Shown here: piece after piece, positions 1 through 6,458 of the stretch
Layout: each line of letters opens with the position of its first letter
How positions within the stretch are numbered: position 1 is the stretch's first letter
Source of the DNA: Chitinophaga pinensis
Lineage (GTDB): Bacteria > Bacteroidota > Bacteroidia > SXHM01
Length of the DNA stretch: 9,980 nucleotides
Reading direction: 5' to 3'
Assembly (NCBI GenBank): GCA_945889235.1
Contig: CAMDBK010000086.1
Coordinates: 1-9,980, forward strand
Made by a program: the position numbers and the translations under genes
The notes under the pieces: model-generated
Databases searched by the model: none
Seen by the model: only the letters and a program-made list of their open reading frames with translations
What the model was told of the DNA's origin: nothing

Positions 1-460
1 TATAGTCTAAATCATAATCAAAATCTTTAAACTTATTATTGTAAGTAATTTTAGCAACGGGATTAACAAAAACCGCTGTATTTAACCCTTCCACATTTTT
101 GAAAAGCTCCACTACAAAATCAAAATTTTCGTCAATGGTATCTGTTGCGGGCATTGTTGTATTGAAGTAAATCTTTTTGGTAACATACCCTTCTTTTGCA
201 ACCTCAACAATGTATTCGTTATTTACATCAAGGCGGAAATTAAAACGCCCGACTGATGCGGTTGTATTACTGCCGGCAGCCTTGTCGTTTTTATACAATG
301 TAATTTTTGCACCTTCAAGATTTCTTCCATCTTCTTTGGCTATTCCGGAGATAGTGAGAACTCTGAGCTGTGAAAAAACCGGCTGTGAAAACAGAAGAAA
401 AATGCCGGGAAGCAGGACTGCTTTCAACCAATTATGTGACGGGTAAACGTTCAAATGCAT
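1..460 (-). CDS. Secreted protein with carboxypeptidase-regulatory-like domain (N-terminal part, runs off the left edge)
   Basis: An open minus-strand frame runs from ATG at 460-458 to base 1 without a stop, giving 153 codons; the C-terminus lies outside the window. The first ~31 residues (MHLNVYPSHNWLKAVLLPG followed by a hydrophobic run and ending PVFSQ) form a signal peptide, with likely cleavage after FSQ. There is no lipobox Cys, so the mature protein is periplasmic, secreted or outer-membrane associated. The next ~70 residues contain a strand-rich segment (ISGIAKEDGRNLEGAKITLY, then a GRFNF turn and EYIVEVAKEGYVTKKI). This resembles the carboxypeptidase-regulatory or transthyretin-like beta-sandwich common at the start of Bacteroidota envelope proteins. 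The portion near the edge is Asp/Lys/Tyr-rich. Function is not recognisable from this fragment. The preceding gene (561-2030) lies on the same strand 100 bp upstream, with a hairpin between them, so this is probably a separate transcription unit. Confidence 0.75.
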   Translation of the reverse strand, partial: MHLNVYPSHNWLKAVLLPGIFLLFSQPVFSQLRVLTISGIAKEDGRNLEGAKITLYKNDKAAGSNTTASVGRFNFRLDVNNEYIVEVAKEGYVTKKIYFNTTMPATDTIDENFDFVVELFKNVEGLNTAVFVNPVAKITYNNKFKDFDYDLDY

Positions 461-463
461 AAA

Positions 464-471
464 CAAAAGTA
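464..471 (-). promoter_or_regulatory. Possible -7 promoter box (TACTTTTG) before the secreted-protein gene
   Basis: Read on the minus strand, the bases are TACTTTTG, a full match to the Bacteroidota -7 consensus TAnnTTTG. The box ends only 3 nt before the ATG at 460. If it is used, the transcript would start at or next to the start codon. No clear -33 TTTG is seen at the usual distance, so confidence is low. Confidence 0.28.
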
Positions 472-493
472 TGTCTTTTTTAAAACTAAAATG

Positions 494-529
494 TTTTACT
501 TGATTGTCTTCCATATGTTACAAGTAAAA
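494..529 (-). terminator. Hairpin downstream of the CrtD-like gene, probable terminator
   Basis: TTTTACTTG at 494-502 is perfectly complementary to CAAGTAAAA at 521-529: a 9-bp stem with an 18-nt loop. On the minus strand it lies about 30 nt after the TAG stop of the desaturase (561-563) and is followed by a T-rich run (CATTTTAGTTTT). That placement suits a factor-independent terminator of the desaturase transcript. It could instead be an operator for the next gene. Confidence 0.45.
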
Positions 530-560
530 TGAAACAAATATTAACAGCGTTTTAAACTGT

Positions 561-2030
561 CTACTCCACCAAATCTGCAGTAATTTTTGCACTCAGCAAA
601 CAAAGCGGGATACCGGGACCGGGGTGCACACTACCCCCGCAAAAATAAAGGTTCTTTATTTTTGAACTGAAGTTGGGATGACGCATAAAAGCTGAATAGG
701 CACTGTTAGAGGCATTGCCAAAAACAGCCCCAAAAGCACTGTAAGTCTCGGCTTCAATCCTGCGCGGATCAAGTATGGCTTCGTAGCCTATAAGTTTTTT
801 AACATCTGTTTTTAAAAACATGTCGAGTTTTGAAATAACATTTTTACGGGTAAAGCGCACAAAGCGGTCCCAGTCCTGACCGCTGTTGTTGGGTACTGTA
901 ACCATTACAAACCAGTTTTCGCAACCCGGAGGAGCATCAAATGAATTTACCTTTGACGTGATGTTAAGATAAATTGTAGGATCGGCAAATACTCTGTTCT
1001 TTTCAAAAATATAATTATACTCTTCACGGTCACTGCGGCTGAAAAAAATATTGTGGAGCCCCAACTGCTTAAAGCTTTTCATAATTCCCCAGTAAAATAC
1101 AATTACCGAACTTGACTTGGGTTGACGCAGTGTTAGTTTTGGTTTGGGGGCATCGGGTATTAAATCCTGATACGTGTTAAACACATCCATATTGCTTACC
1201 ACTACATCAAAAGAATAGGCTGTTTCGGCAGTGCGAATACCAGTTGCTTTTCCTTTCGTGGTAATAATTCCGGTAACGGGTGTATTGAAAATAAAATTAA
1301 CACCCTGCTCGTTTGCAAGTTTAAATAAAGAGGTAATAATGGAATACATTCCGCCTTCCGGAAAATATGCGCCTGTGTTTATTTCTATATGCGGAATAAC
1401 ATTGAGCGTTGCCGGAGCATGAAAAGGATTGGAACCATTGTACCCTGCATAGCGGTTAAACAACTGCACCACACGCGGATCTTTGAAATGCTTTTTGTTT
1501 GCCTCATTCATTGTTTTAAAAGCCTGCACCTTTCTGAAATTTACAATTCCATTAAGGGTTTCGTAGTTCAGGTAATTGCCCGGCTTATGAAGTGAGCGCT
1601 CCATAAAAACCTTATGCGTTAACCTGTATTTTGTTTCGCAGGCTTCAAGAAAAGATAAAACAGTTTCTTTTTTCTCAGTTGTTTTAGCTGCTATTTCTTC
1701 AGCAAATTTTACAGCGCCATGTGGAGCTGTAATGCGTGTTCCGTCTTCATAAAAATAATTAAAAACCGGGTCAAGTTTTGTGTAATGAATATAATCACGT
1801 GGGTTTTTTCCGCACAGTTCAAACAGTTCATCAACCAATTGCGGCATGGTAAAAACAGAAGGACCTGTATCAAAGCGGTAACCCAGAATAGTCTTTTCAC
1901 CCATTTTTCCGCCCGGCTCACTTCCCGCTTCAAAAACGGTAACATCAAAACCTTTTACAGCAAGCCGAATAGCGGCAGCCAAACCTGCAATGCCTGAACC
2001 TATAATTGATGCTGACTTCTTTGTATTCAT
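561..2030 (-). CDS. CrtI/CrtD-family FAD-dependent desaturase (phytoene-desaturase-like)
   Basis: The 489-residue protein belongs to the phytoene desaturase/amine-oxidase flavoprotein family, at the usual length. The N-terminal Rossmann motif is IIGSGIAGLAAAIRL (G11, G13, G16), with the ribose-binding Glu at E34 (VFEA) and a following GG pair (G40-G41). The C-terminal FAD-binding block, residues 462-483, reads YFCGGSVHPGPGIPLCLLSA and continues into the last helix. This GGSVHPGxGIPLCLLSAK form is the one I associate with CrtD (1-hydroxycarotenoid 3,4-desaturase) rather than the GPGVPPS ending of CrtI. The central YNGSNPF and APATLNVIPH segments also fit. It would catalyse FAD-dependent C-C desaturation of a lipophilic or polyene substrate. 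No phytoene synthase, cyclase or hydratase is in the window. Instead the gene is divergent from a carrier protein operon 55 bp away, so a non-carotenoid substrate is possible. Family assignment is firm; substrate is not. Confidence 0.88.
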   Translation of the reverse strand: MNTKKSASIIGSGIAGLAAAIRLAVKGFDVTVFEAGSEPGGKMGEKTILGYRFDTGPSVFTMPQLVDELFELCGKNPRDYIHYTKLDPVFNYFYEDGTRITAPHGAVKFAEEIAAKTTEKKETVLSFLEACETKYRLTHKVFMERSLHKPGNYLNYETLNGIVNFRKVQAFKTMNEANKKHFKDPRVVQLFNRYAGYNGSNPFHAPATLNVIPHIEINTGAYFPEGGMYSIITSLFKLANEQGVNFIFNTPVTGIITTKGKATGIRTAETAYSFDVVVSNMDVFNTYQDLIPDAPKPKLTLRQPKSSSVIVFYWGIMKSFKQLGLHNIFFSRSDREEYNYIFEKNRVFADPTIYLNITSKVNSFDAPPGCENWFVMVTVPNNSGQDWDRFVRFTRKNVISKLDMFLKTDVKKLIGYEAILDPRRIEAETYSAFGAVFGNASNSAYSAFMRHPNFSSKIKNLYFCGGSVHPGPGIPLCLLSAKITADLVE

Positions 2031-2035
2031 CGCTA

Positions 2036-2043
2036 CAAATATA
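2036..2043 (-). promoter_or_regulatory. -7 box (TATATTTG) for the CrtD-like gene
   Basis: On the minus strand the sequence is TATATTTG, a complete TAnnTTTG match, ending 5 nt before the ATG at 2030. A transcript from this box would have almost no 5' leader. It stands back to back with the plus-strand box at 2052-2059. No good -33 element is visible. Confidence 0.4.
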
Positions 2044-2051
2044 AGAAAGCA

Positions 2052-2059
2052 TAAATTTG
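2052..2059 (+). promoter_or_regulatory. -7 box (TAAATTTG) for the carrier-protein operon
   Basis: TAAATTTG is a complete match to TAnnTTTG. It would start transcription around 2063-2065, leaving a leader of about 20 nt before the carrier-protein ATG at 2086. A second, weaker candidate TACTTTCG lies at 2063-2070. With the minus-strand box at 2036-2043, the eight-base boxes form an imperfect inverted repeat (CAAATATA / TAAATTTG) separated by 8 nt. Confidence 0.42.
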
Positions 2060-2085
2060 TTTTACTTTCGTTCCGCTATTTTTTC

Positions 2086-2343
2086 ATGGAAAACACAAAA
2101 GAAAACATCAGCCAAACCCTTACCGGATTTGTAAAGACTACTATTCTTGCTCAAGGTGTTGTCTTTGAAAGCAGTAGTAACCTTGCAAAAACCGGAGTTG
2201 ATTCGTATTCTGTAATTGAAATTATTCTTTTTGTTGAACGCCAGTTTGGTGTCACTATTCCAGATACCCACCTTATAGCTGAAAACTTAAACAGCGTTGA
2301 TGCCATTGCCTCATGTGTTTATACATTGTTAAACACTAAATAG
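2086..2343 (+). CDS. Stand-alone acyl/peptidyl carrier protein (phosphopantetheine-binding)
   Basis: An 85-residue protein of typical carrier-protein size and helical pattern. The phosphopantetheine attachment site is in the motif TGVDSYSVIEIILFVERQFG, with Ser40 following Asp39 in the usual GxDS context; after it comes the classic helix II and the FGVTIPD turn. The chosen start is ATG at 2086 (MENTKENISQ). The frame is open upstream to an ATG at 1990, but those 32 residues would lie inside the opposite-strand desaturase gene and its promoter and do not look like carrier protein. The protein would tether an acyl or aminoacyl thioester for neighbouring enzymes. It is not the housekeeping AcpP: the sequence around the Ser is DSYS rather than DSLD, and no fatty-acid synthesis genes flank it. 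It stops with TAG 6 nt before the acyltransferase gene, so the two are surely co-transcribed. The loaded substrate is unknown. Confidence 0.88.
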   Translation: MENTKENISQTLTGFVKTTILAQGVVFESSSNLAKTGVDSYSVIEIILFVERQFGVTIPDTHLIAENLNSVDAIASCVYTLLNTK

Positions 2344-2349
2344 TCAACC

Positions 2350-3600
2350 ATGTCAGCTACTGATTTCAGTTACAAAATTTCAGGTGCTGATAAATTTCAA
2401 TTGCTGCTTGACAGGCATATACGACTTAGAGGTTATATTGGCAATGTAATCAGCTTAGGCATTGAAGTAAAGGGCAGAATCAATGCTGATGAGTTGCGAA
2501 AGGTTGTAAATGAAAATACTTTTTTAACCCAAATCAATTCACTTAAAATTGAAGAAGGCTTTTTGCGTATTCCACGCTGGAAAGCGCAAGCAAATCAAAA
2601 GCCGGTTAAAATCATTGAGCATCCATCAGAACAAGACGCTGTTGACATAAAGCCTGATATTAAAGTAAACTCAGGCAATCTTTTACATCTTGATTTATTG
2701 CAGAACAAATCCAACTCAACTCTTATTATTTCTGCACACCATGTTCTTGCTGACAATATGGGAATACAAGCTATCGCAAAAATTATAGCCGGAAACATAC
2801 AGCCCGCATTCACTCCATTTACAAAGGAAGAGAATGAGGCAGTTTCAATTGTTCGGCAACTTGTTTATACACTAAAAGCCACACGACTTGTTTTTAACAA
2901 AACACCAAAAAAATTAGCAAAACTTCTGTTAGGTGAAACAGAAACAGGTTCGCACATAATCAGATTTACTCAAGAAGAAACAAAACAGATTGAACAAAAC
3001 GCTGTTAAAAACGGTGCCCGCATTTCAAAAAGTGCGTTCTACCTTGCGGCTACATCAATGGCTTTGCAGCAAACTGTTTTTGCAAAAACAAGCGATAGTT
3101 TTTTTATTCCCGTTCCGCAAAACCAACGCCTGCGAGGAAATGAGCAGACTGTGCTGGGCAATCATCTTTCATTTTTGTTTTACACCATTCCATTTAACAA
3201 GCTTACTAACCTGACCGAAGCCACAGAATTTATTAACGAACAAATGATGCAGCAGGTAAGAGATAAAAGCCCTAAATCCTATTCGTATTTATTAAAAACA
3301 TTTCGCTTTCTACCGCTTTCGGTTTATGATTTCTTTTTCAAATTACCCACTAAAGGTGCGGTGTGCAGCTTTCTTTTTTCTGATGTAGGTGAAACACTTT
3401 CAGGAATGAAAACCTTCATGGGCAAAGAAATTACAGAAGTGTTAAACTACCCTCCTAATCCATGTCCGCCACATATTACCTTCGTTGTTATGAAACATAC
3501 AGGAGCGCTGAAAATTATAACCGCTTACAATCCCGGGGTTATAAGCAGCTATGAAATAACCCGCTTTGAAGAAAAGATTACTGAACTGCTTTTACCTTGA
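2350..3600 (+). CDS. Condensation/acyltransferase-superfamily protein (CAT-like fold, HHxxxD)
   Basis: This 416-residue protein shows the architecture of the CoA- or carrier-dependent acyltransferase superfamily (NRPS condensation domains, wax-ester synthases, PapA-type enzymes). The key motif is LIISAHHVLADNMG, with His130-His131 and Asp135. The second His is the expected catalytic base. The Gly that normally ends HHxxxDG is Asn136 here. The N-terminal part has the expected strand-helix layout (GRINADELRKVVNEN), and a C-terminal FLFSDVGET segment lies near where the family has DFGWG. Length matches a complete two-lobed enzyme. It lies 6 nt after the carrier-protein gene and shares its last four bases with the next gene, so it most likely transfers a group from, or condenses it onto, the neighbouring carrier protein. 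Fold is well supported; substrates and product (ester or amide) cannot be read from the sequence. Confidence 0.75.
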   Translation: MSATDFSYKISGADKFQLLLDRHIRLRGYIGNVISLGIEVKGRINADELRKVVNENTFLTQINSLKIEEGFLRIPRWKAQANQKPVKIIEHPSEQDAVDIKPDIKVNSGNLLHLDLLQNKSNSTLIISAHHVLADNMGIQAIAKIIAGNIQPAFTPFTKEENEAVSIVRQLVYTLKATRLVFNKTPKKLAKLLLGETETGSHIIRFTQEETKQIEQNAVKNGARISKSAFYLAATSMALQQTVFAKTSDSFFIPVPQNQRLRGNEQTVLGNHLSFLFYTIPFNKLTNLTEATEFINEQMMQQVRDKSPKSYSYLLKTFRFLPLSVYDFFFKLPTKGAVCSFLFSDVGETLSGMKTFMGKEITEVLNYPPNPCPPHITFVVMKHTGALKIITAYNPGVISSYEITRFEEKITELLLP

Positions 3601-4799
3601 AAATATCTGAACTAAAAACCGATGTAGTAGTTGTTGGCGCAGGCTCGGCAGGCATTGCAGCTGCAGTGGCGGCTGCACGTGAAGGTCTGAGTGTTGCCTT
3701 GCTTGAAAAAAATTCTTTTCCCGGTGGCAGAGCAACGGCATCTGCGGTGGGCACTGTTTGCGGACTTTATCTACGCAGCTTTAAACAGAAGGCAAAATTT
3801 GTTTCAGAAGGTTTTATGAAAGAGTTTGCTGAACGTCTTCAGAAACGTTCTTCAACTATGACTCAAAGTGGTGCAAACGGACTTTACTATTTACCATACA
3901 ATCCTTTTGATTTCAAAACAGTTTGTGACGAATTACTAGCGGAAGCCGGAGTTCAAACCTATTATCATTCAACAGTATTTAATGCTGAGACAAAAGCAGA
4001 GAAAATAATTTCTGCTGAAGCATTTGTTTACGACCGTAAAATAAAATTCAGGGCTGATGCTTTTATTGATTGCAGCGGTGAGGCTTCACTTTGTTATTTA
4101 GCAGGAGACAATACTGTAGAAGAAAATGAATATCAGGCATCAGCACAGGTTTTTACGGTTGAGAACATTGAAACCTCTTCACCTGAATCATTGGGTTTGC
4201 ATATAGCACGTGAACTAAAACGTGCGGTGGATAACGGAAATATTCATGCATCATTACAATGGGTTTCAGTGGTCCCGGGCTCGTTGCACGAAAAAAGTGT
4301 CATGTTAAAAATCGGTATTCCGCTAAGCATTGGTAACACCAATAATAAAGCTACAGCAGTTGAACTTACCGGAAGAAAAAGTGTGAACACTATTTTTGAT
4401 TTTCTGAAAAACAATATGGAAACATTTAGAAATTCACACATCAGTTTTGTGGCTGCCGAAGCGGGAATAAGAACAGGAAGACGAGCAAAAGGAAAATACA
4501 CTCTTACCGAAACTGATGTTATGGATTGTCGCAAATTTGATGACGGAATTGCAAATGGAGCCTGGCCAGTTGAGTTTTGGGGCAACGATAACAAAGTAAA
4601 AATGGATTACTTTGCTGAAGATGATTTTTATCAGATACCTGCACGCTGCCTGATGTCTGAAAAGTTTGACAACTTGTTTTTTGCAGGTAAAAATAGTTCT
4701 GCAACAGAAAAAGCTATTGCAAGCGCACGTGTGATTGGCACCTGTTTACAAACCGGCTGGGCTGCCGGAAAACTGGCTGCAGATAATTGCGAATTGTAA
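3597..4799 (+). CDS. FAD-dependent oxidoreductase, FAD_oxidored type
   Basis: A 400-residue flavoprotein. The N-terminal dinucleotide-binding motif is VVVVGAGSAGIAAAVAAARE (G14, G16, G19), with ribose-contacting E37 and the FPGGRATA block (43-47). The C-terminal FAD block, residues 359-395, starts NLFFAGKNSSATEKAIASAR and continues with VIGTC and GWAAGKLA. That pattern is typical of the FAD_oxidored group. There is no cysteine pair or partner domain. The start is TTG at 3597: an in-frame TGA at 3582-3584 and the lack of any ATG before the glycine motif leave no better choice. The TTG overlaps the upstream stop as TTGA, which points to translational coupling with the acyltransferase. In context it probably oxidises or reduces a carrier-bound or released pathway intermediate. 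The reaction is not known. Confidence 0.85.
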   Translation: MKISELKTDVVVVGAGSAGIAAAVAAAREGLSVALLEKNSFPGGRATASAVGTVCGLYLRSFKQKAKFVSEGFMKEFAERLQKRSSTMTQSGANGLYYLPYNPFDFKTVCDELLAEAGVQTYYHSTVFNAETKAEKIISAEAFVYDRKIKFRADAFIDCSGEASLCYLAGDNTVEENEYQASAQVFTVENIETSSPESLGLHIARELKRAVDNGNIHASLQWVSVVPGSLHEKSVMLKIGIPLSIGNTNNKATAVELTGRKSVNTIFDFLKNNMETFRNSHISFVAAEAGIRTGRRAKGKYTLTETDVMDCRKFDDGIANGAWPVEFWGNDNKVKMDYFAEDDFYQIPARCLMSEKFDNLFFAGKNSSATEKAIASARVIGTCLQTGWAAGKLAADNCEL

Positions 4800-4805
4800 A
4801 TTTTA

Positions 4806-4841
4806 AATTGCGGATTAGCTCACAATCTGTAATCCGAAATT
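4806..4841. terminator. Hairpin between convergent genes, probable bidirectional terminator
   Basis: CGGATTA at 4811-4817 pairs with TAATCCG at 4830-4836. The stem extends outward to 4806-4817 against 4830-4841 with one mismatch, and the loop is 12 nt. It lies 6 nt after the TAA of the flavoprotein gene and touches the TAA of the convergent Coq4-like gene (4840-4842). Minus-strand sequence after the stem is T-rich (AATTTAAAA), which suits termination of the minus-strand operon. Plus-strand sequence beyond it is less T-rich. Confidence 0.5.
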
Positions 4842-5412
4842 ATTGCAATAACCACCACACCGCAAACCCAATCAGCGGGAGCGGAAGAAGAAAAAATATA
4901 AACGAAAAAACCCACGAGATAAACCACCATTTCACGAACTGAAGTTTTTCCGCAGTGGTAGGATTTTCGTTACCCGGTGATTTTATTTCTAAAAAATCGC
5001 GAAGCTCTGCAATGGTCTTGCTCTTTGCTTCCTGCGGTGTAAGCAAGTGATGATAAAGATTACGTGAGCGTAATCCACGGACAAATTCATTGAAAACCAG
5101 TTTAGGGTAAACCCAGATGCCCAGTGCCAACAAGCCTAAGTCAAGCACCCATGCTGCATAAAAATCTGTACAGCCCGAACCTACTTCCCATGCGCTGATG
5201 CTGAATTCGCCTTTCCACTCAGCAGAATAGCCCGTAACCAAATGATGTATATCGTGAAATACCAACGCACGTTTGCGTGAATCAGGATTTGGAATGGGTA
5301 TGTAAAAATTGCCCACTTTTACTTTTCCCCACGCCTTGTCAAGTCCGCCATCTTTCCCTAAGCCATACTTTTCAAAGTATTCTTCAAGTGCTGCACCTAC
5401 AGTTTGTTCCAT
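4840..5412 (-). CDS. Coq4-like membrane protein with HDxxHx11E motif
   Basis: A 190-residue protein. Residues 53-69 read HDIHHLVTGYSAEWKGE, an exact match to the HDxxHx11E pattern of the Coq4 family (H53, D54, H57, E69). In ubiquinone-making organisms Coq4 binds a metal through this motif and supports ring modification and assembly of the CoQ complex. Unlike canonical Coq4, this protein has two hydrophobic segments: about 85-104 (AAWVLDLGLLALGIWVY region) and a long C-terminal one at about 163-189 (WWFISWVFSFIFFLLPLP onward). It is therefore probably an integral membrane protein. Bacteroidota normally use menaquinone, so a ubiquinone role is doubtful. The ATG follows the stop of the YitT-family gene after a single base (TAA-C-ATG), so the two are translationally coupled and may act together at the membrane. 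Motif recognition is solid; function is unknown. Confidence 0.72.
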   Translation of the reverse strand: MEQTVGAALEEYFEKYGLGKDGGLDKAWGKVKVGNFYIPIPNPDSRKRALVFHDIHHLVTGYSAEWKGEFSISAWEVGSGCTDFYAAWVLDLGLLALGIWVYPKLVFNEFVRGLRSRNLYHHLLTPQEAKSKTIAELRDFLEIKSPGNENPTTAEKLQFVKWWFISWVFSFIFFLLPLPLIGFAVWWLLQ

Positions 5413-5413
5413 G

Positions 5414-6391
5414 TTAATGTTTAAAAGGTCGTTTCTTAATCATACCGCCACGCGTGTCTTTTACGCTGTTCATTACCACAAAAGCATTGGGGTCAATCTT
5501 TTCAATTTCAGAGCGCAACTTACTTATTTCAAGTCGGGTAATAACTGTAAAAATAATGTCGGTATCATTCTGATATCCGTGTTTCCCAAAACCGCGTTTG
5601 CCTTTATAAACCGTTACACCCATGCCTAATTTTTCGGTTACCATAGTGCGGATTTCATCGCTGTGGCTTGATACAATGGTAATACCTGTGTACTCCTCAA
5701 TACCTTCAATAATAAAGTCGAGTGTTTTTGAAGCGGCCAGATACGTGATAATGGAATAAAGCGCAGTTTCAATGGAAATAAAATAGGCTGCTGTTGAAAA
5801 GATAAAAATATTGATGATAAGAATAATGTCGCCAATGGTTGCTCCTGTTTTCCGGCTGATGGCAATAGCAAGCACTTCGGTTCCGTCAAGCACCGCGCTT
5901 CCGCGAACTGTTAATCCAATTCCTGCGCCCAGGAAAAAACCACCGAAAACAGAAACCAGTAATTTATCCTGTGTAATGTCAGGAAAATGAACGGTTGAAA
6001 TTACCAAAGCAAGAACAGCAATAGCAACTCCTGCTCTGATAGCAAACATTTTGCTTATTACATTGTAACCAAGAATAAGAAAAGGAATGTTAATCAACAC
6101 CAATAATAAGGGCAGAGGAAGATTAAAAATTCCGGAAACAAGCAGCGCAATACCAGTTGCACCTCCGTCAATAAAGTGGTTGGGAATAAGAAAACTTTCA
6201 AGTCCGAAGCCGGCTGAAAAAATTCCTGCAGTAACCATGAATAAATCTTTAACAAACGTAACAACATTAATGCGAAGCTCTCTCAACCCTTTAGCCATCT
6301 CAAAGGTTGAGTAGTTCTTTTGTTTTCCAACATTCTGCTTTTTATTTTGCAGAATGGTATTGGTTACTATTTTGGAAAGTATGGGATTCAT
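5414..6391 (-). CDS. YitT-family membrane protein (DUF161 plus C-terminal DUF2179)
   Basis: The 325-residue protein has the two-part layout of the YitT family. A hydrophobic domain (about residues 45-215) contains five or more membrane segments, including the conserved turn FLIPNHFIDGGATGIALLVS and the segment VRGSAVLDGTEVLAIAISRK. A soluble C-terminal DUF2179 domain follows from about residue 236 (GITIVSSHSDEIRTMVTEKL, then GVTVYKGKRGFG) and resembles a small ligand-binding module. Members are widespread inner-membrane proteins of unsettled, probably transport-related, function. Starting at 6391 gives a polar 31-residue extension before MAKGLRELRI; ATG at 6298 (M32) would give a more usual N-terminus and is a credible alternative. 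A good promoter at 6412-6442 lies immediately upstream. The downstream Coq4-like gene begins one base after this stop. Confidence 0.87.
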   Translation of the reverse strand: MNPILSKIVTNTILQNKKQNVGKQKNYSTFEMAKGLRELRINVVTFVKDLFMVTAGIFSAGFGLESFLIPNHFIDGGATGIALLVSGIFNLPLPLLLVLINIPFLILGYNVISKMFAIRAGVAIAVLALVISTVHFPDITQDKLLVSVFGGFFLGAGIGLTVRGSAVLDGTEVLAIAISRKTGATIGDIILIINIFIFSTAAYFISIETALYSIITYLAASKTLDFIIEGIEEYTGITIVSSHSDEIRTMVTEKLGMGVTVYKGKRGFGKHGYQNDTDIIFTVITRLEISKLRSEIEKIDPNAFVVMNSVKDTRGGMIKKRPFKH

Positions 6392-6411
6392 AAAAGAAAA
6401 TACCTTGTTTT

Positions 6412-6442
6412 CAAAGCTAAGGTAATTTTATGAATCAGCAAA
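6412..6442 (-). promoter_or_regulatory. Bacteroidota-type promoter (TTTG, 19 bp, TAGCTTTG) for the yitT-like operon
   Basis: On the minus strand TTTG (6442-6439) is followed after 19 bp by TAGCTTTG (6419-6412), a complete -33/-7 pair at normal spacing. Predicted initiation near 6408 leaves a leader of roughly 17 nt before the ATG at 6391. It lies in the 67-bp gap after the upstream acyltransferase, so the YitT and Coq4-like genes can be expressed separately from the genes above them. This is the best-formed promoter in the window. Confidence 0.55.
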
Positions 6443-6458
6443 GAGTAGAATCCGAAAT

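Noticed and set aside
177..446. Plus-strand open frame of 89 codons
   Set aside because: It is a shadow of the secreted-protein gene on the minus strand, which has a signal peptide and a recognisable domain.
561..2030. Reading the desaturase as proof of a carotenoid operon
   Set aside because: No crtB, crtY, crtZ or crtC-like gene is adjacent; the neighbours are a carrier protein operon and an envelope protein, so the substrate was left open.
1990..2085. Upstream in-frame extension of the carrier protein to an ATG at 1990
   Set aside because: It would overlap the opposite-strand desaturase start and the promoter boxes, and the extra 32 residues do not resemble carrier-protein sequence. ATG at 2086 gives a standard 85-residue carrier protein.
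4244..4704. Two minus-strand open frames inside the flavoprotein gene
   Set aside because: They lie opposite a clear FAD_oxidored protein and show no motifs or start context of their own.
5309..5629. Plus-strand open frame spanning the Coq4-like/YitT junction
   Set aside because: It is antisense to two genes with strong family motifs and has no recognisable product.
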